DNA of 50,465 bases from an uncultured Rhodospirillales bacterium. GTDB taxonomy: Bacteria; Pseudomonadota; Alphaproteobacteria; Acetobacterales; Acetobacteraceae. The stretch is taken from NCBI GenBank assembly GCA_903928895.1, contig CAIYSR010000101.1:1-50465 (forward strand), given 5' to 3'. Below are positions 1-8,600 of this stretch, piece by piece. Under the pieces are notes generated by a model. That model had not been told where the DNA came from, ran no database searches, and was given only the letters and a program-made list of their open reading frames with translations. The position numbers were made by a program, and so were the translations under genes. Position 1 is the stretch's first letter. Each line of letters starts with the position of its first letter.

Positions 1-2
1 CG

Positions 3-320
3 GCCAAGCCGGCGGCGCGTGCGGCGGCGCCGGTGGCGGCGAGCAGCGCGACGGCGAAGCCGGTGGCCGCATCTGGGCGGGGCGTGCAGGTGCAGCTTGC
101 GGCGGTTGGCTCCGAGGCTGCGGCGCAGGCGGAATGGCAGCGGCTGGCCAAGCGGATGCCGGAATTGTTTGGCGGCAAGGCGCCGGCGATCAGCCGGGTC
201 GAGCATGACGGCAAGACGTTGTGGCGGGTGCGCACCGGCGGGTTTGGCGATGCCGCGGCGGCGAAGTCGTTCTGTGCCCAGGTCAAGGCCAAGGCAACGG
301 GCTGTATCGTCGCCTCCTGA
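3..320 (+). CDS. SPOR-domain protein, C-terminal end (partial)
   Basis: The frame is open from the first bases of the window, so only the last 105 residues are seen and the start lies upstream. The visible part is an Ala/Pro-rich linker followed by about 70 residues resembling a SPOR domain: VQVQLAAVGSEAAAQAEWQRL at the front, a central LFGG and a closing LWRVRTGGF segment with a late Cys. SPOR domains bind denuded glycan strands of septal peptidoglycan, so the protein probably acts in the periplasm or cell wall near the division site. The catalytic or membrane part that would name it is missing. The stop is followed by 48 bp before the next gene, with no clear terminator. Confidence 0.75.
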   Translation, partial: AKPAARAAAPVAASSATAKPVAASGRGVQVQLAAVGSEAAAQAEWQRLAKRMPELFGGKAPAISRVEHDGKTLWRVRTGGFGDAAAAKSFCAQVKAKATGCIVAS

Positions 321-368
321 GAGCGCCCGCTCGAGGGGACGCTGCGCAGGATCAATACTGGCGGCCGC

Positions 369-1433
369 GTGGCCGATGTTTCCATGCAGCAGCGGAGCTT
401 TTCCGACGTGACACGCAAACGGCTCGGCTTCTTCACCCGGCTGCTCGACGATGTGGCCGCGGGCGAGCGCTACCGGCTGGCGCTGGAGCAGATCGTGCAG
501 GCGGAGCGGATGGGGCTGGAGAGCGCCTGGGTGGCGCAGCACCATTTTGATGCCGACGAGGGCGGGCTGCCGTCGCCGTTCGTGTTCCTGGCGCAGGCGG
601 CGGCGCGGACGACGCGGATCAGGCTCGGCACCGGGGTGGTGACGCTGCCGCTGGAGAACCCGGTCCGGGTGGCGGAGGATGCGGCGGTGCTCGACCTGAT
701 GTCGGGCGGGCGGCTGGAATTCGGGGTGGGGACGGGGGGCAACCCTTCGGCGTTCGCGGCATTCGGGCAAAGCAATGCGGCCCGGGGCGAGATCTATGCC
801 CGGTATTTCGAGACGTTGCGGACGGCGCTGCGGGGCAGCGCGATCGGGGGGAGCGACAATCTGATGTATCCGCCGGCGCCGCAGCTGGATCGGCGGATCT
901 GGCAGGCGACGTTCTCGGTGGAGGGCGGGCGCCGGGCGGCGCTCGCCGGGGATGGGCTGCTGCTGTCGCGCACGCAGCCGCGGACGGCGCTGGCACCGCG
1001 GGCCACCTTGTCGGAGATCCAGGACCCGATCCTGGATGCGTATTATGCGGCGTTGCCGCAGGGCGTGGCGCCGCGCATCCTGGGCTCGCGCTCGATTTTC
1101 GTGGCGGACAGCCGGGCCGAGGCGCGGCGCTATGCCGAGATCGGGCTGGGACGGTTCATCACACGGATCGCCAAGGCGGGGCGGGCGGTGCCGAGCGGGT
1201 CGCTCGACGACATCCTGACCGCGTTCGACGTGCATATGGGCACGCCGGAGGAGGTGATCGAGTCGCTGGCGCGCGATACGACGCTGCGGCGGGTGACGGA
1301 TGTGGCGGGGCAGGTGCACTCGGTCGATCCGCCGCATCCGCTGATCCTGCGCTCGATCGAATTGTTCGCAACCGTGGTCGCCCCGGCGCTGGGCTGGACC
1401 CGGGCGCCGCAGATGGAAGGGATCGAGGCATGA
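369..1433 (+). CDS. FMN-dependent luciferase-like monooxygenase (KPN_01858-type)
   Basis: A 354-residue protein of the bacterial luciferase/LLM fold, expected to use reduced flavin and oxygen on an unknown substrate. Visible family features are the N-terminal KRLGFFTRLLDD, ESAWVAQHHF, the TTRIRLGTGVVTLP strand and the SGGRLEFGVGTGG loop that holds the flavin phosphate. The combination with the next two genes (CMD-domain and alkylhydroperoxidase-domain proteins) matches a recurrent three-gene set described in TIGR families around Agrobacterium Avi_7169/Avi_7170, which supports this subfamily. The start is uncertain: GTG at 369 or ATG at 384, neither with a good ribosome binding site. The stop overlaps the next start in an ATGA, so the genes are probably co-translated. 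Confidence 0.85.
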   Translation: MADVSMQQRSFSDVTRKRLGFFTRLLDDVAAGERYRLALEQIVQAERMGLESAWVAQHHFDADEGGLPSPFVFLAQAAARTTRIRLGTGVVTLPLENPVRVAEDAAVLDLMSGGRLEFGVGTGGNPSAFAAFGQSNAARGEIYARYFETLRTALRGSAIGGSDNLMYPPAPQLDRRIWQATFSVEGGRRAALAGDGLLLSRTQPRTALAPRATLSEIQDPILDAYYAALPQGVAPRILGSRSIFVADSRAEARRYAEIGLGRFITRIAKAGRAVPSGSLDDILTAFDVHMGTPEEVIESLARDTTLRRVTDVAGQVHSVDPPHPLILRSIELFATVVAPALGWTRAPQMEGIEA

Positions 1434-1999
1434 GCGTGGATGTGATCGATCGGCTCGCGGGGATCGATGCGGGCTCGGCGCTGTCGGCGGTCCGCGACGT
1501 GCGGCGCCAGGCGCGGGAGCAGGCGCAGGCGAGTTATCGCGCCTTGTTCGAGCCGGAGGAGACCGCTGAGATGGCGGTGGCGGAGCGCTTCGCGGTGGCG
1601 GCGTTCGTGGCCGGGTTGCATGGCGCGGAGGCGATCGCGGCGTTCTATGGCGAGGGGCTTGCTGCCGGCGCGGCGATTGCGGCCGAGGCGGCGCGCGGGC
1701 GGGGGCAGGGGCCGTATGGCGCCTATCCGGCGGGCAAGCTGAGCGCGGAGGACGTGGCGGGGCCGGTCTATCGGGTGGTGGATGGCGCGCTCGGCCGGCG
1801 GCTCGTTGCGGCGCTGGAGCATGCGCATATGCTGGTGTTGCATCCCCGCGATGCGGCGCCGGCTTCGTTGCGGGCGCTGCTCGATGCGGGGTGGTCGACC
1901 ACCGGGATCGTCACCCTGTCGCAGCTGGTCGCGTTCCTGGCGTTCCAGATCCGCGTTGTCGCCGGCCTGCGCGTGCTGGCCGCCATGGGAGAGCCGTGA
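1430..1999 (+). CDS. CMD-domain protein, Avi_7170-type
   Basis: A 189-residue, Ala-rich, mostly helical protein that starts in a 4-bp ATGA overlap with the monooxygenase gene. I place it in the carboxymuconolactone-decarboxylase-like 'CMD domain protein, Avi_7170' family from its position between an LLM monooxygenase and an AhpD-like gene and from its N-terminus (VIDRLAGI followed by a DVRRQAREQAQASYRALF helix). It lacks the CxxC pair of AhpD, so it is unlikely to be a peroxidase by itself. It may form a complex with, or act in the same oxidative pathway as, its neighbours; the substrate is unknown. One base separates its stop from the next ATG. Confidence 0.7.
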   Translation: MSVDVIDRLAGIDAGSALSAVRDVRRQAREQAQASYRALFEPEETAEMAVAERFAVAAFVAGLHGAEAIAAFYGEGLAAGAAIAAEAARGRGQGPYGAYPAGKLSAEDVAGPVYRVVDGALGRRLVAALEHAHMLVLHPRDAAPASLRALLDAGWSTTGIVTLSQLVAFLAFQIRVVAGLRVLAAMGEP

Positions 2000-2000
2000 G

Positions 2001-2607
2001 ATGAGCGAGCAGGTGTTGCAGCCGCACGGGCATGCGGTCCCAGACGTGTTCACCCAGGCCAATCTGGGCTGGCTGCCGTGGCTGGAGCCGTTCCCGGCGG
2101 AGGGGCTGACGGAGCGGCATTGGGGGGGGGCTGGTGGATGCGTCGCGGGCGAAGTCCCCTTATTTCATGCTGTTGGTGCGCGATCCGGATATTCTCCAGG
2201 CGCGGACCCGGACGGACAAGGACATCTTCTACAATCCCGAGGCCGGGCTGCCGCGGGCGGAGCGGGAGCTGGCGGCGGCGGCGGCCTCGAGGTTCAACGG
2301 GTGCATCTATTGCGCTTCGGTGCATGCCAGGTTCGCATCGCATTTTTCGCATCGCGGGGTGGATGTGCAGCGTCTGCTCGACGAGGGCGTTGGCGCCGAT
2401 CTGGAGGCGCGCTGGAATGCGATCGTGGCGGCGGCGGTGGCGCTGTCGGCGACGCCGCCAGCCTTCGGGCCCGAGCAAGTGCGGGCGCTGCGGGCGCAGG
2501 GGCTGGATGATGCCGCGATCGTCGATGTGATCAACGGGGCGGCGTTCTTCAACTGGGCGAACCGGCTGATGCTGTCGCTGGGGGAGCCGGAGCTGCCGGG
2601 CGGCTGA
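2001..2607 (+). pseudogene. Alkylhydroperoxidase-domain protein (Avi_7169-type), frameshifted in a G9 run
   Basis: Translation from the ATG at 2001 gives a good family N-terminus (AHGHAVPDVFTQ-like, then LGWLPWLEPFPAEGLTERHW) but leaves frame at the run of nine G at 2122-2130. The rest, VDASRAKSPYFMLLVRDPD onward, continues in another frame to the stop at 2605-2607. Removing one G joins them into a protein of about 201 residues. The second half carries the AhpD-type motif NGCIYCASVH (CxxC and a His three residues on), so the redox site is intact. If the run truly has nine G, the gene is broken or phase-variable; a homopolymer read error is equally likely. A GTG at 2134 could in principle restart the C-terminal part. 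This would be the third gene of the monooxygenase cluster. Confidence 0.75.
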
Positions 2608-2615
2608 GGAAGGGT

Positions 2616-2749
2616 GTTCTTTTTGTGAACAAAAAGAACCAAAAACACTTTTTATCCGTTTGTTGCCGTTGGCTTGTTTTTGCCGGCGAGAGCAAGCCAA
2701 CGGCAACGAGGAGTAGAAGTTTTTTGCTTCTTTTTTTCAAAAAAGAAGC
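2616..2749. repeat. AT-rich structured element, full inverted pair; probable bidirectional terminator
   Basis: Between two convergent genes lie three successive perfect inverted repeats: 2616-2626 with 2629-2639 (11 bp, loop 2), 2662-2676 with 2693-2707 (15 bp, GTTGCCGTTGGCTTG, loop 16) and 2726-2736 with 2739-2749 (11 bp, loop 2). The two flanks around the central stem are imperfect mirror images of each other (hairpin, A-rich arm, core), so the block is two half-units placed core to core. The T-rich hairpins could end transcription from both sides. Related half-units are found at 13924-13986 and 30072-30141. Confidence 0.75.
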
Positions 2750-2782
2750 GCTTGCTTTGCTTCGGCCGGGCTTTTTCACACC

Positions 2783-4219
2783 TCATCCCCGCCGCGCGGG
2801 CCGATGCTGGGCCCAAGGCTGCGCGTGTTCGAGCAGGGCGCCGAGGCGCAGGATGTCGGTTTCGGCGCCCCATTTGCCGACGATCTGGATCGAGGTTGGC
2901 AGCCCGTCGTCTCCGAAGCCGGAGGGGACGGCGAGGGCGGGGTGGCCGGTGAGGTTGAAGGGGTATTGCGGTGAGGTCCAGCCCTGGCGGGTGATGCCGC
3001 AGGGAATTCCGTCGATGATGATGTCGTCGTTGGCGGCGTCGTGTCCGACGTCCAGCGCGGTGCGGGTCATGGTGGGCATGACGAGGACGTCGTAGCGGCG
3101 GAACAGGGCCTGGATGGCGCGGAACAGGCCGGTGCGGGCGTATTCGGCGTTGCGGTAGTCGGCCATGCTGAAGGTGGCGCCGCGCTGCATGAAGGCGAGG
3201 GTCACCGGGTCCATCTGGTTCTGCCAGTGCGGCAGGTACTGGGCGCCGAAGACGGCGAAGCTGGACTGGTAGAGCACGCGGCCCTCGTATTCGATCCAGT
3301 CGATGGGGTCGGTGAGTTCCTCGATCTCGGCGCCGATTGCGGCCCAGGCGGCGAGGCTGGCGCTGGTGTTGGCGGTGACGTCGGCGGCGACGCGGGGGTT
3401 GGCGCAGCGGGGAATGTAGCCGATGCGCAGCGCGGCGAGGTCGTGGCCGAGGAGGGCGGGGGAGAGTGTGGCGGGGTGGTTTGTGCCGATGCTCCAGGGG
3501 TCGTTCTGGTCGGGGCCCTGGAGGACGGAATGCATCAGCGCGGCGTCGGCGATGGTGCGGGAGAGTGGGCCGGCATAGATGTTGCTGCCGAAGGCGTCGC
3601 GGCCGGCTTCGTTGGGCACTGCGCCGAGGGTGGGTTTGAGGCCGACGAGGCCGCAGCAGGCGGCGGGGCCGCGGATGGAGCCGGCGCCGTCGGTGCCGAG
3701 GCCGATGGGCGCGAGGCCGGCGGCGACCGCGGCGGCGCAGCCGCCGGACGAGCCGCCAGGGGTGCGGCCGAGGTTCCAGGGATTGCGGGTGATGCCGAAG
3801 CCGGGGCCGTCGGTGAGGCCCTTGACGCCGAATTCGGGGGTGGCGGTCTTGGCCACGATGATGGCGCCGGCGGCGCGCAGGCGGGCGACGAGGAGGTCAT
3901 CCGCGGCGGCGGGGGCGGCCTCGGCGAAAATGGCGGAGCCGTGGCGGGTGGGCACGCCGGCGACGTTGAGGAGGTCCTTGATGTGGATGGGCACGCCGTG
4001 GAGCGGGCCGAGCGGGCGGCCGTCCATCACCGCGGCCTCGGCGTCGCGGGCGGCGTTGTGGGCGTCATGGTCGATGATTTCGGCGAAGCAGTTCAGGGCG
4101 GGCTGTGCCTGGTGCATGGCGCGCAGCACCGCCTCGGTATATTCGACCGGGGAGAGCTTGCGGGCGCGGATCAGCGCGGCGGCGGTGGTGGCGGGCATGA
4201 AGAGGAGATCGTCGGACAT
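2783..4219 (-). CDS. Amidase (amidase signature family)
   Basis: A 478-residue amidase-signature enzyme that hydrolyses a carboxamide. The Ser-cisSer-Lys triad is visible: Lys81 in VPIHIKDLLN, Ser157/158 in the GGSSGG loop, and the nucleophile Ser181 in GTDGAGSIRGPA. The length fits stand-alone amidases rather than GatA, and no gatB or gatC is nearby. The start at 4219 has an AGGGA ribosome binding site; the frame runs open far upstream, but that extension is antisense to the next gene. It is divergent from the solute-binding protein at 4301 with 81 bp between starts, so the two may be co-regulated, for example for uptake and hydrolysis of an amide or peptide-like compound. The substrate cannot be told from sequence. 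Confidence 0.9.
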   Translation of the reverse strand: MSDDLLFMPATTAAALIRARKLSPVEYTEAVLRAMHQAQPALNCFAEIIDHDAHNAARDAEAAVMDGRPLGPLHGVPIHIKDLLNVAGVPTRHGSAIFAEAAPAAADDLLVARLRAAGAIIVAKTATPEFGVKGLTDGPGFGITRNPWNLGRTPGGSSGGCAAAVAAGLAPIGLGTDGAGSIRGPAACCGLVGLKPTLGAVPNEAGRDAFGSNIYAGPLSRTIADAALMHSVLQGPDQNDPWSIGTNHPATLSPALLGHDLAALRIGYIPRCANPRVAADVTANTSASLAAWAAIGAEIEELTDPIDWIEYEGRVLYQSSFAVFGAQYLPHWQNQMDPVTLAFMQRGATFSMADYRNAEYARTGLFRAIQALFRRYDVLVMPTMTRTALDVGHDAANDDIIIDGIPCGITRQGWTSPQYPFNLTGHPALAVPSGFGDDGLPTSIQIVGKWGAETDILRLGALLEHAQPWAQHRPARRG

Positions 4220-4300
4220 GATGTTTCCCTGCTTGCCAAGCGGCCCGTTGTTTCTACGATCACAGCGCAAGCGCGGGGTGCGCGCAATGCGGGGGTGACC

Positions 4301-5848
4301 ATGCGTCGTTTTATCACAGCGCTGTTGGCTGGCTTCGTCGGGATTGCGGGAGGCGCGCAGGCGGGGGGCAACCTCAATGCGGTGCTGGAATCGGAGGTGG
4401 TGTTCCTCGATCCGCACCAGACCACGGCGAACATCACGCGAACCTTCAACTTCATGGTCTACGACACGCTGTTCGCGATGGATGCCAAGGGGGCGATCCA
4501 GCCGCAGATGGTGGGGTCGACCGCAATCTCGGACGACAAGCTGACCTATACGTTCACCCTGCGCGACGGGCTTGCGTTTCATGACGGGGCGCCGGTGACG
4601 GCAGGGGATGTGGTCGCCTCGCTGCGCCGCTGGATGCCGCGCGATGCGCTCGGGCGGATGCTGGCGGCGGCGACGGCGTCGCTGGAGGCGGCCGGACCCA
4701 AGGTGGTGGTGCTGAAGCTGAAGGAGCCGTTCCCGCTGGTGTTGCAGATCCTGGGCAAGCCCAACGCGATCGTCCCCTTCATCGTGCCGGAGCGGCTGGC
4801 GGGCGGGGCGGCGGACCAGAAGATCACGGAGATCACCGGCTCCGGCCCGTTCATCTTCCGCAAGGAGGAGTGGCGGGCGGGCGACCGGATGGTGTTGGCG
4901 CGCAACCCGGCCTATGTCGCGCGGGCGGAGAAGCCGGATTTCCTGGCCGGCGGCAAGGTGGTGAAGATCGACACCATCACCCTCAAGGTGATCCCGGACG
5001 TTTCGACCGCGGCTTCGGCGCTGATCGCGGGCGAGGTCGATTACCTGCAATACGTGCCGTTCGACTGGATCGGGCGGTTGCAGAAGACGCGCGATATCAA
5101 GCTGATGAGCCTGGGCGGGTTGGATCAGTTCCAGGGGAATTTCCGTCTCAATCATGCCGCGCCGCCGTTCGACGATCCGGCGGTGCGCCAGGTGCTGTGG
5201 AATCTGGTGGACCAGAAGGCAATCCTGGAGGCGATCGGCATTCCGCCGGAGTTCCGGGTCGATCAGTGCGCCTCGTTCTGGATGTGCGGCACGCCGCTGG
5301 AGAGCACGGCGGGGGCGGGGGTGTTCCGCTTCGATATCGAGGCGGCGAAGGCGGCATTGAAGAAGACCGCCTACAAGGGCGAGAAGGTGGTGTTCATGGA
5401 GCTGCCGTCGTCCCCGACGTCGATGAACCCGGCGCTGGTGCTGGTCGATGCCATGCGCAAGGCCGGCTTCACGGTGGACGAGCAGGGGATGGACTGGGGC
5501 ACGCTGTTGCAGCGGCGGGCCAGGAAGGACAGCTGGAGCATGTTCGCGGTCTATTCGAACGGCGTCGACATGTCGAACCCGCTGACGCATTTCTATGTGG
5601 CAGCCAATTGCGCGGAGTTCGCCGGCTGGAGCTGCGACCCGGCGATCAAGCCGCTGGTGGCGGAGTTCGTCAAGGCGCCGGACGATGCGGCGCGCAAGGC
5701 GGTGGCGGATCGCATCCAGGCGCTGGCCTATGCCAATGCGCCCTCGGTGATGTGGGGGCAGTTCACGGTGCCGACGGGGTATCGGGCCTCGCTGTCGGGG
5801 CTGGTGGAGTCGAGCTTTCCGATGTTCTGGCAGGTCGAGAAGAAGTAG
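4301..5848 (+). CDS. ABC transporter solute-binding protein, family 5 (orphan)
   Basis: A 515-residue periplasmic binding protein of the DppA/OppA (SBP_bac_5) type. The signal peptide is MRRFITALLAGFVGIAGGAQ-A, followed by the family segments VVFLDPHQTT, LTYTFTLRDGLAFHDGAPV and the GSGPFIF turn. The ATG at 4301 was chosen because the signal peptide starts there; a GTG two codons earlier is possible. No permease or ATPase gene adjoins it, so it must use a transporter encoded elsewhere. It resembles the second orphan binding protein at 27673-29247: both have a FHDG.PV....V.SL.RWM.RDA.G stretch and an MDWGTL.QRR motif near the C-terminal third, suggesting paralogues that feed different ligands. 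Confidence 0.9.
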   Translation: MRRFITALLAGFVGIAGGAQAGGNLNAVLESEVVFLDPHQTTANITRTFNFMVYDTLFAMDAKGAIQPQMVGSTAISDDKLTYTFTLRDGLAFHDGAPVTAGDVVASLRRWMPRDALGRMLAAATASLEAAGPKVVVLKLKEPFPLVLQILGKPNAIVPFIVPERLAGGAADQKITEITGSGPFIFRKEEWRAGDRMVLARNPAYVARAEKPDFLAGGKVVKIDTITLKVIPDVSTAASALIAGEVDYLQYVPFDWIGRLQKTRDIKLMSLGGLDQFQGNFRLNHAAPPFDDPAVRQVLWNLVDQKAILEAIGIPPEFRVDQCASFWMCGTPLESTAGAGVFRFDIEAAKAALKKTAYKGEKVVFMELPSSPTSMNPALVLVDAMRKAGFTVDEQGMDWGTLLQRRARKDSWSMFAVYSNGVDMSNPLTHFYVAANCAEFAGWSCDPAIKPLVAEFVKAPDDAARKAVADRIQALAYANAPSVMWGQFTVPTGYRASLSGLVESSFPMFWQVEKK

Positions 5849-5895
5849 CCGGGGTCGGCCCGGCGTGAACGGTCCGCTCCTACCGCGGCGTTCAG

Positions 5896-6738
5896 CTACC
5901 GCAGTGCGAAGCCCAGATTGGCGAGGGCCGCGCGCATGCGGTCGCGGCCGGTGAGGGCGGCAGGGGTGCGGACTCGGCCGATGGTGCGGCGGGTCCAGAC
6001 CTCGGGGGGCATCGCCTGTTCGGCCTGGAAGTCCGACATCCGCGCGTCATAGGCGGCGAGCGCCTCGGTGGCCTGCGCAGGGTCGTATTGCTCGTGATGA
6101 ACGACGGTGGATTGGGGCAGGCGCGGCTTGATGGCGGTCGGCCGCGCCGGGTCGGGGGTGCCGACGCAGAGGCCGAAGACGGGAAAGATATGGGGCGGCA
6201 GGCCGAGTTCGGCGGCGACTTTCTCGGGGTGGTTGCGGATGCCGCCGATATAGACGCTGCCGAGGCCGAGGGATTCGAGGGCGACGACCGCGTTCTGCGC
6301 CGCCAACGTGGCGTCGACGATGCCGATGAGCAGCATCTCCAGGAACTCGGTGCCTTCGACGGTCTCGCCTTTGGCCGCGGCGATGGATTGGAGGCGGGCG
6401 AGGTCGGCGAGGAAGACGAGGAAGAGCGGAGCCTCGTCGATATGGGCCTGGTTGGCGCAGAGCGGGCGCAGGCGCGATTTGCGGGCCGGGTCGCGCACGG
6501 CGACGACGGACCAGGTTTGCAGGTTGGACGAGGTGGCGGCCGACGAGGCGGCGGCGAGGATCGTCGCCAGGGTGTCCGGGTGCACCGGATCGGGCAGGAA
6601 GCCGCGGGTGGAGCGGTGGTTGAGCAGATTCTCCAGCACCGGATTCCAGTCTTCCGGCGGCGGCAGCGAAGGATCGCGGTAGCGTTGGCGGAAGAGGTCG
6701 GCGGCGCGGTCGTTGCGGCGGATCGGCAGGTCGTTCAT
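5896..6738 (-). CDS. Nitroreductase-family NAD(P)H/FMN oxidoreductase
   Basis: A 280-residue flavoprotein of the nitroreductase fold, probably NfsA/Frp-like. Seen are the N-terminal LLNHRSTRGF segment that binds FMN phosphate, SAATSSNLQTWSVVAV (the usual substrate and flavin contact region), a central DATLAAQNAVVALESLGLGSVYIGG helix-strand and FPVFGLCVGTP. Such enzymes reduce nitro groups, quinones or flavin. Its start overlaps the stop of the upstream M28 peptidase gene by 4 bp (ATGA), so the two form an operon. The pairing with the monooxygenase cluster upstream, which would need reduced flavin, suggests but does not prove that it supplies FMNH2. Confidence 0.88.
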   Translation of the reverse strand: MNDLPIRRNDRAADLFRQRYRDPSLPPPEDWNPVLENLLNHRSTRGFLPDPVHPDTLATILAAASSAATSSNLQTWSVVAVRDPARKSRLRPLCANQAHIDEAPLFLVFLADLARLQSIAAAKGETVEGTEFLEMLLIGIVDATLAAQNAVVALESLGLGSVYIGGIRNHPEKVAAELGLPPHIFPVFGLCVGTPDPARPTAIKPRLPQSTVVHHEQYDPAQATEALAAYDARMSDFQAEQAMPPEVWTRRTIGRVRTPAALTGRDRMRAALANLGFALR

Positions 6739-8441
6739 CCGGCGAGGGCTCCATCGAGGGCGGCATTGGCGGCACGCAAGGCGGCGGCCACCCGGTTGCG
6801 GGCGCGGGTGGCGGCGACGGTGGCGAAGCGCGCCGCATCGCTGCCGGGTGCGAGCCGGCCGAGGGCGCGGACCGGATCGAGCGCGGGCCAGGGGTTTTGC
6901 GGCAAGGCGGGATCATGGTCGAAGCGGTCGCCGCTTGAGTAGTCGACCGGCACGAGGGCGCGGCTGACTTTCATCAGCGCGTCGTTGATGAGGATGGTTT
7001 CGGCCGGGCCGGCCGCTTCGGACCGGGCGGCGAGCGCTTCGGCCTGGTCGCGCAAGGTGAGCGCGGGGCCGACCAGGGGGTCGAGCGAGAAGGTATCGGC
7101 GAGCGGGGCGGCGATGCGGTCGAGCTCGGAAAGGAGGGCTTTGGCGTGGGCGGCGTAGTCGAGCGGGACGATGGCATCGCAGAGCAGGCGCCACAGGACA
7201 TGGACGAAGACCTGGGTGTCGCGCACCAGATTGGCCTCGTCCAGTTTGTCGATGGTGTCGTGCGGGGTGTGCCACCACCAGCCCAGGGAATTGCGCATCT
7301 TCACCGTGCCGGGCGCCTGCTCGGACAGGGCGCCGAACATGGATGGCACGCCGACGCCGGTAAGGGAGTCGTCCGAGGAGCGGGATTTGCGCTTGCCGAG
7401 ATATTGGTGGCCGGTGCGCTCGCGGATGGCCTCGCCGGCCAGGGTGGTGAGTTCGGAGACGGCGGCGGCGTTCTCCAGCACCGAGGCGCCGACGCCACCG
7501 GTGGAGTCGACATTGACGTGGGCGACGCAGCGGCGATCGAACTCGGCCCAGTGTTCGTCGACGTACCAGACCGAGCCGGAGTAGCGGCCGTGGGAGTGGC
7601 CGGACCAGAAGCAGATGCGCAGGCCGCGGGCCCATTCGTGCCGGCGGGTGGCGAGCAGGCGGGCGGCCTCGAGCATGGTGGCGTTGGCCGAGCCGTTGTC
7701 CATCACACCGTAATACCAGGTGTCGTGATGGCCGGAGAACAGGACGAAGGGGTGGTCGGTGTCGCCCTCGGCGTGCGGCGGGTCCATTTCGGCGACCAGG
7801 ATCGGGGTCTTGCGCCAGCCGGTATCGACCTCGGCGTGGAGCACCACTGCAGGCTGTTCGCCCCTGGCGAGCCGGGCCTTGAGGGCCATGCCGTCGTCAT
7901 GGGAGATCGAGCAGGCGACGGTGCTGGGCAGGTCGTGGAGGGTCTCGGGGGTCGGGCTGCCCCAGACCGGGGAGATGCACATCTCGTGGATATGTTCGTG
8001 CGGCGAGATGTGGAGCTGGCCAAGGGCGCCGGCGCGGGAGGCGAGGCGCGCGGTGGCGGGGTTGGCGATGCCCTGGGCGAGGACGATGGCGCCGGTGCAG
8101 TCCTTGCCGGCGAAACCTTCGGCGTTGCCCTCGCCGACATCGACCAGCCGCCCGCGCAGGCCGCCAACGGGGGAGGGCTGGCCGTGGGAATGGGTGATGG
8201 CGGTGAGCGGGACGCCATCGGCCTCCACGCGCGCCGCGCCGGGCAGCGAGATGTAGGCGTCGTGCAGCAGCAGGCTGGTGCGGTAGCCGAAGGCATCGAG
8301 CCGGGCGCGGACGTGGTGCAGGCTTTGCAGTTCGTCGGGCGAGCCGGAGAGCTTCACCCAGCGGGCGAACTCCTGCAGATCGGCCATCATTTCGGCGCCG
8401 CTGACGGCGCCGGCGAGATCGAGAAGAGCGGGATCGGTCAT
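6735..8441 (-). CDS. M28-family peptidase homologue with altered metal site
   Basis: A 568-residue protein with a PA-like insert in the N-terminal third and an M28 aminopeptidase-type core. Zinc-site segments are visible: His238/Asp240 in FSGHHDTW, Asp248 in VMDNGSANATMLE, Asp312 in VNVDSTGG and His391 in WWWHTPHDTID. The place where M28 enzymes carry the Glu-Glu pair (general base and metal ligand) reads FWSGHSHGRYSGS (residues 278-290), with no Glu. There is no signal peptide, so it is probably cytosolic. The ribosome binding site is AGGAGG just before the ATG at 8441. Its last bases overlap the nitroreductase start. It could be a peptidase, an amidohydrolase or a catalytically altered relative. 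Confidence 0.85.
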   Translation of the reverse strand: MTDPALLDLAGAVSGAEMMADLQEFARWVKLSGSPDELQSLHHVRARLDAFGYRTSLLLHDAYISLPGAARVEADGVPLTAITHSHGQPSPVGGLRGRLVDVGEGNAEGFAGKDCTGAIVLAQGIANPATARLASRAGALGQLHISPHEHIHEMCISPVWGSPTPETLHDLPSTVACSISHDDGMALKARLARGEQPAVVLHAEVDTGWRKTPILVAEMDPPHAEGDTDHPFVLFSGHHDTWYYGVMDNGSANATMLEAARLLATRRHEWARGLRICFWSGHSHGRYSGSVWYVDEHWAEFDRRCVAHVNVDSTGGVGASVLENAAAVSELTTLAGEAIRERTGHQYLGKRKSRSSDDSLTGVGVPSMFGALSEQAPGTVKMRNSLGWWWHTPHDTIDKLDEANLVRDTQVFVHVLWRLLCDAIVPLDYAAHAKALLSELDRIAAPLADTFSLDPLVGPALTLRDQAEALAARSEAAGPAETILINDALMKVSRALVPVDYSSGDRFDHDPALPQNPWPALDPVRALGRLAPGSDAARFATVAATRARNRVAAALRAANAALDGALAG

Positions 8442-8600
8442 CCGGGGGCCTCCTGTTGGGCGTGAGCCTAGCCAAGACGGGGCGATGGAGGAAGGCTTGG
8501 GCGGTGAAAGTTTTCGGCCGCGCCCGTGGTAGAAAAGACGTAGAAGACTGCGGTTCGTGCGGATCGGTGGCTGGGTCCGGCGGGTTCGGGGAGGGAGGCG

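Noticed and set aside
2783-5848. Pair of very long opposite-strand frames extending the amidase and the binding protein to 935 codons each
   Set aside because: The extensions are antisense to the neighbouring gene, use implausible Arg/His/Gly-rich composition and lack any domain; both genes have clear internal starts.
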